DNA of 64,000 bases. Origin: Tubiluchus corallicola (lineage: Eukaryota > Priapulida > Priapulimorpha > Priapulimorphida > Tubiluchidae). Numbering within the stretch: the stretch's first letter is position 1; every line of letters begins with the position of its first letter. Location of the stretch: the NCBI GenBank assembly GCA_030141605.1, contig JAQGDQ010000157.1:199266-263265 (forward strand), in the 5' to 3' direction. Below the pieces are notes generated by a model, which did no database searches, was not told the origin of the DNA, and worked only from the letters and a program-made list of their open reading frames with translations. This document shows, one piece after another, positions 42,980 through 56,485 of this stretch. The translations under genes and the position numbers were made by a program.

Positions 42980-43285
42980 ATGCTTTGTGTACCGTCTTCA
43001 ACCTTTCCAATTCGCAGCCAATCAGATAGAGCTAGAACTTTTAATTACTCCACAACCACGCCCACTTCACCTGTGATTGGCTGAGCCACACACTTACTGC
43101 GGCGAGATCAAAGCGTGACCAGTCCTTAGAAAAACAACACTTGTCTCGGAGAAGTTTGTCATTTATTCTCGAAGTAGTTTTGAGAAGTAGCAGTTATTCT
43201 CGTGCAGGTGACAGGTAACATACTGTACGCGGGAGTAGAAGCAATTTAATTCGAATTTCTGTGTGAAAAACTTCACCCAGCTCCA
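42980..43285 (+). promoter_or_regulatory. Brachyury promoter and 5' UTR region
   Basis: This is the only markedly GC-richer stretch just upstream of the start codon. It holds a CCAAT box at about 43018 and an inverted one (ATTGG) at about 43077. Between them are an ACCACGCCCAC element (KLF/Gli/Zic-like) near 43056 and a CACCTG E-box near 43069. AGATCAAAG near 43105 matches the TCF/LEF consensus. No TATA box is evident. Assignment as promoter is inferred from position and motif density; no individual site is proven. Transcription probably starts between about 43110 and 43200. Confidence 0.5.
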
Positions 43286-46200
43286 ATGTTGATGAAACCA
43301 GAGTTTGAAGACATGCACCCGAATATGAAAAGAGAGCCAGTCAATATTTCACAACTACTACTAGCCGTCGACGGGGAGGTCAGCGCAGCGAGGGAGAAAG
43401 GAGATCCCACAGAAAAGAGACTGAAAGTTCGCCTCGAGGATGAAGAATTATGGGCGAAATTCGAAACGCTCACAAATGAAATGATTGTAACAAAAAACGG
43501 AAGGTAAGGAAATACTGATTTTCTTTAAAATTCAGTTCAATTTAGTTTACTGCTCAGATAAATGACAAGTACACTGGCAAGTACAGAAAACGTACCCAAA
43601 ACTAATACTACAATATCTACTGAAATTATATCAACAATAATTTTAATATAATTTGCTTATTAAAAGCAGTATAACTGGGTGCAAATTAAAATAGCGATAA
43701 TAAAAGGTTTTGCAAGCGATTGCTCAAGGTCAAGAAAACATCGTTTATTGATTTTTAATAGGCTCTTGATTTAGCGATTTTCTTATTTTACACAGACGCA
43801 TGTTTCCGGTTTTTCGATGTTCTGTTTCCGGTTTGGATCCAAGAGCGATGTATTCACTTGTGGTAGACTTTGTACAGGTAAATTTAATTGTTTCTCTTTG
43901 CAGGTGTTTATGGGGCAATCCTGCTTTTAAATATGAGCGGTACAAAAACTTTTGATTAAATTATAGACAAATTAAATACCGTATTTAGTTAATTTGTTAT
44001 GTACTACGTACATTATGACTAACATACATAATATATATACAACAATGTTGCATTGTATTATACTGTATTGAATTATGATATATTACAATATATCATATTG
44101 TATATATATATTATACTGTATATTATATCGTATTGTATTGCACTGTATTATATTATATTATATGTCTTGTATTGTAGTCATCAATAAACTTATTATTATT
44201 ATTATTATGTACATATATCGCATATACATATTTGCATATACCGATATATATATATATAGGCCTATATATATTGATGTACAATATATAATATGCACATCAT
44301 CAATATAACAGAACAAAAATTTATATGGTATAAACATAAATGATTTTTGAATAAAAAGCTGCAATGTTATACGTTATTGTACTTTTTCTGCAAAAATTTA
44401 TTCGCCGTATATATCACTGCCAGGTTATAATTCAAAGCTTACGTGTAATAATTTTGTGATAACTTTATGGTCATAAGCCATAATTAGTGCTACCAAATAC
44501 TCCGTCAAAAGATGTATAGCTCAAACTTTTCTGTTTTTTCTTCATTTTTGTGATTGAAGGATAATACAACTTATTGCTTATAATATTTTTTAAAAACATG
44601 CGATGATATGCGCCTAGTCTTAATACGGAGGAATTAGATATGAACTTTTAAAAACTATAAATTATTATAAAACAAATTGATGTTAATTTCACAGGTTGAT
44701 CAGCACAGGTGGAAGTACGTGAACGGTGAGTGGGTACCGGGAGGAAAACCGGAACCTCCCGCTCCGAACAGCGTCTACGTACATCCGGAATCTCCAAATT
44801 TCGGAGCTCATTGGATGAAGGAACCCGTCTCATTTAGTAAAGTGAAGCTGACGAACAAAACTAATGGAAATGGGATGGTAAGTTCATCTCTTTATTTCTT
44901 TTTTTTTTATTAAATTTTGTTTTGCATTTTCAAGCTCCGTTTTTTGTTCTGTTGTCCATAAAAAGGAAGTTTATCTTGAACATTTTATATAACTCAAGCT
45001 TAAAATATGGTTGATTTATTGAAATAGAGTAGGCTAAGCTTATGACAGACAGGCACTACAAATTCAAAAATTCGTTTTTTTAATTTTATGTAGCAGAGGG
45101 CCTCACTATAAGTCACAAGACCTATATTTTTTGTAATTAATTTCTGAAATTAGAATTGGTCTTCGCACAATAGCAAAATTTTCAGGAATGGTAGGCTTGG
45201 TAGCCCTTATTCAACAGTAGTCACTAACTCGCAATTAGGGTCCACAAAGTTTACTGCAAATTCAAACTCAGGTTTCTTATACTAGTTTCTGTTATGTAGT
45301 TTAGAGTTGTTAAGATAAGATAAGAAAAAATATTTATTCAGGATAGCTTGATTGAGCAAAGCTTGTTTACAACAAGGTCCTGAATAGTGCACAGTTTTCA
45401 AACAATATTCACGCCAATGCCAAAAAACGTATTTTGAACAAAAACAAAACATGTCAAAATTTAAAAGCTTCCCAAAAAGATGAAATTTAAAAAGCACAAT
45501 ACAATTAATTAGAATAACACTCTTGATGTAATATTGCTACTGTTCCTTCAGGTGACAATTTGCCCCATGGTAGAGATGCTGCATGTTCCATTTTCGTCAA
45601 GAATCCTCGAATTTAGTCTTAAATTTAACTACTTAATTACAATTATTTTTTTCTTATTTAACGAACAACAATTAACACACTTCAGCACAAAATTCTAAGA
45701 TTTAATCTCTCTTTTAACAGACTGACGATTTTATGTTTTATTAATGCAACATCGACGACTATATTCGGGAAAAAGAAAAATAACGCAATTTTATATATTT
45801 ATTGTACACATGTGTACTTTCAGATTTTGAAATGGTTAGTAGAACTTTACTAAAAAAACAAACAGGTCTGACATTACATTGACTAACATTATTAATTGTA
45901 CTTTGCAAATGAAAAATATGGCGAGTATAACTTAATTTAGTCTTGGTTATACAGTATAAAACTCGCAAAGCAGCAGCAGCTGGCTAAACGCGCGGTTTCA
46001 CTGTGAAATAAACTTTCTTGCTGCATTTGATTTCAAGCAAAATCGGAAACTTTCGGAAAATTTTCTGACAGGAATTCCGTGCGTCATTTTTTCTTGCGTT
46101 CCCGCACTGTGAAATGGGCCATAATCTCAGCAAATTACAGTACACAACCCTATGCTAAAGAGTTTGCTAAAATAAAACAATTTGAAAACGAATTATAGTA

Positions 46201-49200
46201 ATGATGATAATTAATTATGACAACAACAATGATAATGAACGATTATCTAATTTTTGTCTCAACATTTTACATGTGTTTTCCCTGGAGTAAAGAAAACTTT
46301 ACATTCCCTCCCAGTTGTTTCTAGGGAAAAGGAACGCCAGATTGTTATAAAAACAAGGGAGACATGATGCAGTCTTCCCACGCCTAGGCGTCGTCTCTTT
46401 TAATGGGCTACGTTTAGCTGCCCTATTGTTTATAGCTATTGCTTTATTACTAGTACAGTATTAGACCATTCTGTTCTTTTGTTCTTGAACCTGAATTCCA
46501 AATTAAGGACATCCGTCCATAAACGACTTGTCACCGAATTCTGCAAAGTCTTATTATTGTTATTATGCACAATTAGGATGCTCCATTTTTCTGTAATAGA
46601 GCCCATCTAGTGTATAAAAATATTAAACATTTAAAATATTTTACGTGAAATACTAATTATTATTATTATTTAACATATAAAGTACATTTCAAGTTAATTG
46701 CATTAGATTTAATAGCTGATTTGTAAATGCTGTTTTTTGTTTTACGTAAATTAATTGTGAAAAAATTGCAAAATAATATAGCAGACTAATTAGTACAGAA
46801 ATTTGTATTAATTATTTTGTACGTTTGCCACGCATTACATTTATAAATTTTAATCATTATATTTATTCACGTATTAATAAAATTTATATATATATATATA
46901 TATTATTTATATATATAAATAAATATAAGATTGCATCCAAGTTACAAGAATCCACTGCCTTTGTTTGTCGTTTTTTCTATTTTAATTTTAGTGTCAATTT
47001 TTAATTTGTATCTAAAAATTTTTACTTTCTAATGTGTTTTCAACTGCATTGTGGTTTTAGATAAATTAATTCACTCTCGCATTTGTCATAGTGCGTAGAT
47101 AAATTATTATAAAAGTATTAGGAAGATATTATTTTATAGTTTAAAACACTACAACTCTATTAAAACTTTCAATTTACAATTTAAAAAACCATGTTAAATG
47201 TTTCGACAGAGCTACTGTTGTCATCATCAGTGGTAATTTTTTACAAACATACATCCAGTTTATATAGGCAGAGCCTACAGTATACACATTTTATGCACTA
47301 ATTATGTATTTAACAAAAACCAAGTAGGTAATGAATAAGGAGAACCAGTAGAAAAGAAACTGATACAGAAAAATATGCACCAATTATGTATATACAAATA
47401 GGTAATAGGACCTGTAGGCTCTGCCTATATATGAACTACTTGTATGTTTGTAAAAATTTACCGCTGATAATGACAGCATAGCTCTGTCAAAACATTTGAC
47501 ATGATTTTCTAACTATGTAAATTAAAGGTTTTTATAAGGTTCTAATGTTTTAACTATAAATGTTTTAAGTGTCTGTAATAAAAAAATTGATATTATTTTA
47601 TTATAATTATGTTACTGTAGTTATTTAAAATTTATTGCTAGCCGTAGTAATTGATTACGTAGTTTGTACAAGCGTCCGTTACATAGCAACATTAGAATTC
47701 AGTATAAATACAAGGACCTACTCTTAAATAATACATATTATACATATAAATATTATACGTTGTTTAATTTCAGATAATGTTGAACTCTCTTCACAAATAT
47801 GAACCAAGACTTCACATAGTAAAAGTAGCAAGTGGTGAAGAAAATAAAACTATTACGTCACATTCATTTCCTCAAACAAGATTCATTGCTGTCACAGCTT
47901 ATCAGAACGAAGAGGTAAGATTAATTACTGTTATAAATAATTATTGTTAAATTACACACAGTGACGCTGATTTATTTGTATGTGTATGTATGTGAATTTT
48001 ATATGTATGTATATGTAACATTAGTGGACCTACTAGCATTTGATGATGGTGCGTAACTTACATTTGCGAATACACATAGCGTTCATTAGGGTCCGGCTCT
48101 GGGTAGTTTGACGCCTTAGGCAAAAGCATTTTTAGCGTCTCCTCCTCAACAATCAACCCCTTCCCCTTCGGTCCACACCCCACTTTCAATATTGAATTTT
48201 TCTTGTATAATATTATAATAAATTATAATTGTACAGTATTATAGCGTATAATGTATTAAGTGTAGTCAATTGCCTATTTACAGCCTGTGTTGATTGAATT
48301 TTAAGTTAAATTTATGACGCCATTGTACGTTTTGGATGCTGCTTGAAGTGGCCTAATCTTAGAAAATTCGCTAAAGCAAAACTAAAAAGTGTTTTTCTGC
48401 GGGAAGACACTTGCTAGCATCCAAGACTCGTACGTTTCAACAACAAATAACGCAGCTAGTTTGTTTCTTTTAATTAATGCTGTGTTGGAATTACACATAC
48501 AACATGTTACTACTTGGGCTAAATTTCAAAATTAAAGAATTACTTCCAGAATTTGGCGTCCCCAAAAAAATTGATGGCCTAGGCGACTTGCCTGGTTTGC
48601 CTACTGGTAGAGCCGGCCCTGGCCTTCATATTAAAATTGCAGATACTGTAAATCTGAATTATTGCAAATCAGTAAAAAATAAATTATCGGCTATAATTGT
48701 AATTTGTAACACAGAGTAGCGCATATACACCAAAAACCTTAGTACTGTATATGATTTCTCTAATACTCTAAAAGCTATGGATTTGTAGTTAATTAATTAC
48801 AATATATTGATCTTTGAAATTATATAAAACATGTATGTACTGTAAGGCCTACGCTACTGTGTTTTGAGTGTCGTAAAGTAGAAGCAATTTATTATTTATT
48901 TTATAAATTTTTTTTTTGTTTTTGTTCGAACATGTTGTATAAGTTTACCAACAAACTTGTCATAAAATCTTGAAATACGAGAGAGGTCTCCTGAGACTTG
49001 TCATCATTAGCAGAGAAAAAACAGTAGCTTTCACCGTAGCGGGCCTCATCAGCTTGACTCTCAGGATACCAGCACTTTCTAGTCGGCTGAGGAGGCCCGC
49101 TAGGTATTTCTCTTGTATTTTGACAATAGCACAAAGTTACGATGTACGTTTTCTAGATTTAGATGTTCTTTTGTTTTTAGATTACTGGTTTGAAAATTAA

Positions 49201-52200
49201 GCACAATCCGTTTGCAAAAGCTTTTCTTGATGCTAAAGAAAGACCAGATTTTCTTCGAGACAGACCAGATGAGTATTGCAGTGAAGGGGCGCAGTATTCT
49301 GCACAGTGTAAGTGAAAAAAGCTCTTTTATTAGCTCTTTTTCTTTTCTTTTTCTCTTTCTTTTTTCTCCCATCTTTCCTTTTCTTGCTTTGTTTCTTTTT
49401 CTTCTTGTTCACATCTTTTATCTTTTTTAGCCTTTACTCTCTCTATTTTACTTTCTTTCTCTCTTTGTCTTTCTCTCTTTTCCTTCCTCTTTTTCAATCT
49501 TTCTTTCCTTTTTCTGTCTTTAACACATGAACTCAGGTAATTCATTTTTTTAATAATTCAGATTTTGGCAGCAGCGCTCCCTATTGCTAAAATTATTTCA
49601 GAAAATATAAAATGTAATTCCATGTCAAGATCCTCTTTCATTTTCTTTCCATTTTACTTTTCATTTTTATTTTTTATTTTTGTTTTTAGTAGTCATTGAT
49701 TTCATTAAACATGACAATTTTCTCTAAAAATATTAAATATTTAATTAAACGTTACTGCATGTGTTTTCTTAGATGGTGGTTGGTTCTTGCCTGGACCAGC
49801 GCTGTGCCCTCCCCCTGCCCACAATCATTTACCGTCTGGACATAGCCCTCTAGGACTCTCCGTCAATCCCTACTGTGAAAAGAGCAGAAGTTACGGCAGC
49901 CATCGAACCAACCCTTATGCAAGGACGTCACAAAGAAGCCCTTCACCTTACAGTAAGTATTGATTTTTTTATATAATAGTGCGGAAGTGAAAGAAATTTG
50001 CAAGTTCTCAGTGGTGATTTACACTACAGAGGTCCGGGTTCGGATAGTGGAATTCACTGGTTACTGCATGCACTACAAATCTGGAAGAGAGTGAACTGTA
50101 TACACCACATAGAGTTCCAAGGAAGACAGGATAATTTTTCACTTACTACCCCATTTTCAAGTCCGATAAAAAGTATGCATTTTAACACAATTAATAGTGC
50201 AAAAAGCGTTTCTGATAACTAAATAATAGATTAAAGTCTTAATTAACGGTGGGCGAGTCCAACTAGTGATGACATCGCAAACTAACATAATTTTCAACAG
50301 CAAAAATATTCCACGAGCGTGTTACACGTATTTGTGAAAGCGAACATTGAAGTACAGTGCTGCTGTAAGATATTCAATGGGTTGTATTAAAACTAGGCAC
50401 GTTTTAAGATAAAAACACAAACGAACACATCTGAACTCAGAGGTACAGCACCCGTTTTTTGAGCAACGCTTTCCGAAATGCAGACGCTGGTGCCCGTCTA
50501 ACTAGCGAATGACGAAATGCATGTGACAGCGAAGAATAGTGGCGCGAACGTGGAATTGTGTTTGTGTGATAATAATTCTTTCACGTAACTCATTTTTGAA
50601 AAAGTAGTATTTTCCTTTCAATATTTTAAAGAATAGGTTGTTTTGACCCACAGTTTAAGATTGGGTCGGGTTTTGCTTTATGAAATCGCATACCTGCAAG
50701 TAAAAGTGACATTATAATTAGTGGTTGTATAAACCCTGATGTTCTATTAGAGTCATTGTTTTTTTAAAAACTGTCGAAAGATGTTATGCGATAATTTTAA
50801 GGCAAATTATTTTTAATCTCTTTTGTAAATAATTTTGTTGCAAATATATTTGATACGGTAGTACGTGAATTAAAATTAAATCTAATATAATAAGGACACA
50901 ACCGCGCCATTTTTGTATTAAAAAATCACAAGGCTACAGAGAAAGTTTATACTTTCTACACTGATTTTAAAGCCCATTTTTCTTTTATTGCTAGAAAATG
51001 GTCGGATAATGCTTTAAAGGAAAGAACAAGTCACTCAGCATGTTGGGTTTATTTTACTGTTATTACTAAGCTTAGAAAAATATAACAAAGAAATTTCCAA
51101 AAAACTGTCTATGAAGCATAAATTTAAAATATACTACCTCTGAATAGAAATTTCCAGGTGTGATGGTTGTCACCATTCACTTGAAAATCATGTCGTAACA
51201 GGGAAGGCTTCGGGACTTTTCGTAAGCGCATTATGACTTCCCGTGAGCGCGTGCTGCTTAAACTAATTCATACTTTTGCAGCTTACCTAATGTTCACCCA
51301 AAAATATTGCAGAATTATGTAACTATTTTTTTTTTGTAAAATCTTTTAATGGAGATTGACAGTGCACTACTTTTCTTCAAGGCGAATGACGTCATTTGAA
51401 GGAGAATGGGGGATGCCAGCTCCCAAGCATGAAATCACGACTTTGAAGTGATTTTGCTAATTACACGAGGCGCTTATTATACTTTTATTACTAAATCCTT
51501 CTAACATTTTCGCGGACTTTGAAATAAACCTAACCTCCTAGAAGGCTTGGCCTTTCCTTTAAGAGCCAGCGTAAGCATAAGCAGTATGGACCCAAACTGA
51601 CTCATTATTAATATTTGACTGAAATCTTCTAGAATATTCTAAATTTAATACGCCAAATATTTTAAGACTATACATGTACTTAACTTTAAATATAACTACA
51701 TGTATAATAATTATATTCTATATATTTCTGCTAGAATCATGTGTTGTAGGGAAGTAACCACTCTTGGACGACTAGATCAAAAAGAGTGTAGGCATATGTT
51801 GAGTACCACAGGGGGCAAAATTATAAGGCGGCACGTTTAGGTATATAATTGTGACCTAAGGCTATACAAAACATCAACGTTTAGCTTATTAGATAATACA
51901 AATTCACTGCAATACAGAAGCGAGCTTATTTAGGAATGTATCTTGCTTTCATTTTTTATTGTACGAAACAGCGCTGGAAACTATGACACAGGAAAATTAC
52001 GAGTGATTTAGTTAAATAATATAAGTTTTTTTTATTTTAATGCTTTTAAAATAAACAGAATAAATTCAATTCACAGTGGAAAAGTTATCTTAAACCGTAT
52101 GTAAAACATACAAGATAACAGCAAAAATAAAATAATTAAAATGATGTATATAAATTAAAAAATGCCGAGGCTGGATTATGTCATGAAAATATGGGGCCCT

Positions 52201-53930
52201 TTCCGACGGAGCCACCATTTAACGCACACGTCTTGAATATTTTTTATTCGTGATATCTTTTAGCGACATTTACGTAGTTTGAAGTAAACTTACTGCTTTT
52301 AAATAAACTAGAACAGCTATCATTTGTTCGTCAATAAAAGTATTGTTTAAGAAATACCGCTATTTTATCATTTAATGCAAACCAAATTAGCACATATTTC
52401 AACACAACCATGGTGAAAAAACAGATTTTTACCGAAGCTTGTGGGGCCCTAGGTTGCAGGCCTATACTAGCCTATAGGATAATACGGCCCTGTGTATACC
52501 GTTTGATATTAAAAAAAGAAAAGAAAATTTTAAGTATGTTAGGCCTTTTAGTGAAAAAGACGACGCGGTACCAGTCTACAATAAACAGCACATTTAGTGG
52601 ACTTTTATTCCGTATCTCTGATAATTAAACTAAATAAAAATTTCGATTTGCATATCTTAAGTAATAATAACTCTTTTACCTAAATTTAGACAACGAAACA
52701 AACAAACAGGTGTAGCAATTCGTAAAAATGTTTCTGTTTTGACGTTTAAACACGAGTCAATGTTTGTTCACTCATATCAGCTGGTTATCAAACAGGTAAT
52801 ACATTCTATGTACCCCGGGAAGCAAATAGTTGTTTCTACATTAATGGCCCAGTGATGGTGAGCTTAATAATTGACTAAATAAACAAAAACCTGCTAGAAA
52901 AGTACATATGCGACCAATCCCACCACAAAGCATAAAATTACTTTAATTTGTGGCTCATCTATGATTTAAAACAATAGAGTAAGACCACCAATATTAAATT
53001 CTTTAAATTTGAGCAAAAAGAGAAAAGGATATAAGGTCGATACTCAGCCGGATTTGAACCACCAGCCTTTGGATTAGAAGACCTTTTTATCTTGACCAGA
53101 CTAGTATATACATTTAGACTGCATCTTTCTTGTTAGTTATTGCATAATGCCTTTTGTGATGGAATAAGCGGATAATACGAAGAATGTTTTAGAAAGTTTT
53201 TTTAGATTTTTTCCTAGTTTTTTAGTAAGTTCACCAACCGAAATGATCAGCAGGTCTAATTATAGTAATACCTTTCACCATGGGCGAATCTGCACAGCTG
53301 TGCGAAGCTAATTAGTCCAAAGCTGTACATGTTAACTTATTCTTATAATAATTGAACTCAGCAAGATTTTTTGGTTACCAGGCAGCTATACTCGAGAAAC
53401 AGCAGCCACCGATCCAACCGCCATTCCTCAGCAGTGGACGCAAGGTTTCATGAGTCCCCACGTCAGCTCAACGGGAACAAGTTCTTGCCAGTACACAATG
53501 TGGCCACTGACTGGCGCTGCGATCAACCAACACCCCTCTTGTACTTATGCACAGTAAGTAGCTGATAGTTAACCTTAGTTTTTTTGCAAATTTAAAACCT
53601 TGAGACAAAATAATGGAAATCGTTAATAATGTTGGGACCTTGATTAGTAAGTTGTATTATTTAATTAGATTAGTAATTAACATGCCTTTCTAGTATAGTA
53701 TCTTAGGACGCTGCTTTGTCCTTTTTAGGGCTCCTTTGATGCAGGATGGCACAATGTTCGTGACGACAACGGAAATCAAGCAGGATACAGAAGCGGCTTC
53801 TCCATTCGACACTCATCTGCCCCCTGGTGGTGGACACTGCGATCATCAACAACAAACATATCAAACCAGTCCTCCTCGTCGCGGGTGGAGTCCTGTCACG
53901 CCCACTTCTCATGTGAGTCAGATTGAGTAG
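43286..53930 (+). CDS. Bra: Brachyury (T-box transcription factor), complete
   Basis: T-box activator that specifies notochord and posterior mesoderm in chordates and acts in the nucleus. Eight exons (43286-43503, 43796-43877, 44695-44877, 47774-47914, 49181-49307, 49773-49952, 53382-53553, 53729-53930) total 1305 bases, encoding 434 residues plus stop, close to the usual Brachyury length. The T-domain runs from about residue 45 to 225: [92 protein letters not shown] and [15 protein letters not shown]. The C-terminal half has the Brachyury-specific [21 protein letters not shown] and, near the end, RGWSPVTP, matching the conserved W-(S/T)-P-V motif of vertebrate T. The start is the first in-frame ATG, in context TCCA-ATG. 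Introns 3, 4 and 6 carry fold-back C, hAT-like, and A plus B elements. AATAAA occurs at 54087 and 56053. Divergence within the T-box favours a tunicate. Confidence 0.96.
44040..44290. repeat. AT-rich (TATA)n region, Brachyury intron 2
   Basis: Imperfect TATTATACTGTAT repeats and (TA)n runs over about 250 bases. No coding signal. Confidence 0.8.
47133..47560. mobile_element. Family C fold-back element, copy 3 (Brachyury intron 3)
   Basis: Longer copy with the same arms and extra central sequence in which TATAGGCAGAGCCTACAG and its complement occur at both sides. It ends about 210 bases before Brachyury exon 4. Confidence 0.82.
48087..48621 (+). mobile_element. hAT-like MITE in Brachyury intron 4
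   Basis: 535 bp with ends TAGGGTCCGGCTC and GAGCCGGCCCTG. Flanking 8-mers GCGTTCAT and GCCTTCAT differ at one position. Subterminal sequence (GACGCCTTAGGC and GCCTAGGCGACTTGCC) is also inverted. Confidence 0.85.
49038..49101. repeat. GC-rich inverted repeat with hammerhead-like core
   Basis: AGCGGGCCTCATCAGC (49038-49053) pairs with GCTGAGGAGGCCCGCT (49086-49101) with one mismatch. On the minus strand the left arm reads CTGATGAGGCCCG...GGTGAAAG, like the conserved core of a hammerhead ribozyme. The element is 80 bases from Brachyury exon 5. Confidence 0.6.
49313..49522. repeat. Polypyrimidine tract, Brachyury intron 5
   Basis: About 200 bases of nearly pure C/T on the plus strand, starting immediately after the exon 5 donor. 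Low-complexity sequence; frames through it are not genes. Confidence 0.9.
50117..50680 (-). mobile_element. Family A element in Brachyury intron 6
   Basis: Reverse copy bounded by CCAAGGAAGACAGGA and GTCGGGTTTTGCTTTA, the two inverted termini of the family. Confidence 0.8.
51014..51562 (+). mobile_element. Family B element in Brachyury intron 6
   Basis: A 549-bp copy with intact ends TTAAAGGAAAG and CTTTCCTTTAA, the same length as the 26.5-kb copy, suggesting little internal change since dispersal. Confidence 0.87.
52166..52492 (+). mobile_element. hAT-like MITE in Brachyury intron 6
   Basis: Ends CGAGGCTGGATTA and TAATACGGCCCTG resemble those of the 18.3-kb element. Inner GGGGCCC motifs lie near both ends. 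No target duplication is visible. Confidence 0.6.
53038..53108 (-). repeat. tRNA-Arg(TCT)-like SINE or pseudogene
   Basis: On the minus strand, GGTCTTCTAATCCAAAGG followed by GGTGGTTCAAATCC resembles the anticodon arm, variable region and B box of tRNA-Arg(TCT). The 5' half is too diverged for a working tRNA. It lies in Brachyury intron 6. Confidence 0.55.
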
Positions 53931-56485
53931 ACAGTCCCTCGCTCACAGGGAGAACCGCCGTTAACTTATGTGTTGTTATATAATTTGTATATAATCATTA
54001 TTAGTTGTCATTGTAACATAAATATGTTTATTACTTACATGCAAAATTCAGTACATAAACTACCTATAAACTATACAAGTTTAGAAAATAAACTAAAGTT
54101 GCTTACCTGTGTATAAAAAATAACAATTTTACTTCAAATTTATAAATGAAAGAGTTAAAGTACTAATAAAATTTGTAATAGAAATACCTAATGATATTAA
54201 AACCCTGTACATTTATTACAATAATTTTATGAACTTCAGAATCGAACACTTAGTTTCAATTTTTCTGTTAAATAGTGAAATAACAAAATTATCTTTACAA
54301 ATGAAGTAATTATTATTTATAAATTTTCAATACTAACATATTTCAATTTATATCAACGCTAGCGTATTTTAACTAATGACACTACTTTCTTACAAAGCAA
54401 TATTTTGTACATTTTGAAAAAGTTGCATATCATCTTGCATAAGTTTTTAACCCCAACCCCGGAAAAGGAGTGGCTTCGTCACTTTGCACCAGTCTTCCAA
54501 GCTGAACAATAATCATTGCACCACACACATATCAGTGTGGGGGCGCTGGCCCCGCCAACAACTTGTGGGTGCCGTTCACTAATTGGGCCATAAACAGAAG
54601 AATAGGCGGATAATGTAACAATAACGCAGCAAGGAATGGGGACTTATTCAAGTCAAAGTCATAAAGCTGACGAATGAGCAGTAGTTGAAATGTTACCCAC
54701 GCGTATAATTTGTCCCACAGTAAAATGGCTGAGTTACACCAGTAATTACTATCAACAGCTTTTAGGCGTATATGATCCGGGTAGCAGACAACGCTTCTAG
54801 ATCGGGGTATACCTGGCTGACAGCAACTTTTAGATGCAAGGATTGGTGAAGAGGTTTCTAAAGAACACCAGTTATTGTTGCAGGAGATTGTAAACATTGT
54901 TTTATATGCTGACCTTCAGAATTTTGTAAGGGATTACATGTCGTATTTCAAACACCTATAGCGCTTTCCCTTGTCAGGAACTGTATTGGTTGCTTTGTAA
55001 GCAATGTAAGGTCAATTGTCATAATTTCTCAGCAAATTTAAAAACCGTCATCACCAATTTCTTTCTCACTCTACTCAAATGACGCACCCTGGTGTGCACT
55101 CCATAAATTTCCTCATTTTCTGGGTTAGAAAATTAGCGTTTACTGTATTCATTGGAGGCGTGCGCCCGGCAGCTCTGTTATTTGAAATGAGCCGTCGAGA
55201 TTTTTACGAGCATAATCACTGAACTCAATATGAGTTTATTGCGTATAATCTTGCCTCAAGATACCTGGAATAATAATAATAGTGTCCGTTTATGGAAGGT
55301 TTGTTGTTAGTCTACTGTTATTATGAAATTCCGAGGAATAAATAAGCGTTCTGTATATATGCGCGCGCATGTGAAAATCTTCCATTATAAAAATTATATA
55401 GGTTTATTTTGTACACTTACAATATTTACTGTATTTAGAAGAACCTTTGGTAGTTTGACCAGTAATGTACAGCCTGACTTCAATTGAATATTAAATTAGA
55501 ATAACGTAACCTATGTAACACTACCGTTTTACCCCTTTCTCCCCTATACTACTAATACATGTCGGTCCTACAGTCAGGCAACCACGTAAACGGATTCATA
55601 TTAGGACTTTACGTTCGTAATTAACAAGTTTGTAGTATATATAAAAATATAGGTAGGCCTATAAATAATTATTTTGTTTGCCGTTTTAGCTGTTTATCTT
55701 ACTAACTGAATTCCTTCAACAATTTTCAACTGGATGATTTAAATCACCTTTATATTTGTATTAAAATGTATAATATTTACATTTATCAATCAGGCTTTTT
55801 TATTACATTATCTTGTTCATAAACTATTTCATGGTCGTGGTGGCACTTAATTTATATGTTGTAATAACGTACAGTGCTAATTTTATATTTTTGCTATGTA
55901 AATGTTTGTAAATATCGTAGTTTAGATTGTATTTCTAAATAGAAACATTCCATCTGTTCAATACACCGTCCTTTCTTACACGAACAAGAAATTTTATATT
56001 GTAAAATTTTTCCTCAATCCTGTGTTCGAAATTACTTTTTCTGTACTTTACAAATAAATTATTTTTACGTACAAACTGTTTTGTTGTTTGTTTTTGTTCT
56101 CACAAACTATAATATTGGACTGAATTCCACTTGGCTCGAGAGTCAGAAGATCGAATTCCAGGATGGCATGGCGATCTTTAAACTCCACATTATGATGATC
56201 CATTGTGTACAGATGTTCTTTAATGTAATTAATTACTTAAGTAATGAAATTCTCTTAATTACAAATTTTATGTTAATTAATAACGAATTGTTAATGAACT
56301 AACTGCATATATCTTTTGTAACAAGTCATCTAGCACACAGAAAAGTTACAACATGGAACACTAGAATAATACTGTAACAAGTTTTATTGCCAGCACTAAT
56401 AACTTTAAGGGGGAAAGAAATACACAAAAAACTCACTTTTAAGTAAGTAACAGTACACATATACTAAGCCGAGGAGCACATGTGT
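53931..56485. other. Brachyury 3' UTR and downstream DNA
   Basis: AATAAA at 54087 and 56053 are candidate poly(A) signals. A 121-codon minus-strand frame at 54532-54897 lies in a GC-richer patch but has no recognisable motif. Confidence 0.45.

Noticed and set aside
49313-49545. Phe/Leu-rich or Lys/Glu-rich frames
   Set aside because: They are translations of the polypyrimidine tract in Brachyury intron 5.
54532-54897. 121-codon minus-strand frame, one of the longest in the window
   Set aside because: No recognisable domain, no splice context and no flanking exons; probably chance in a GC-richer patch.
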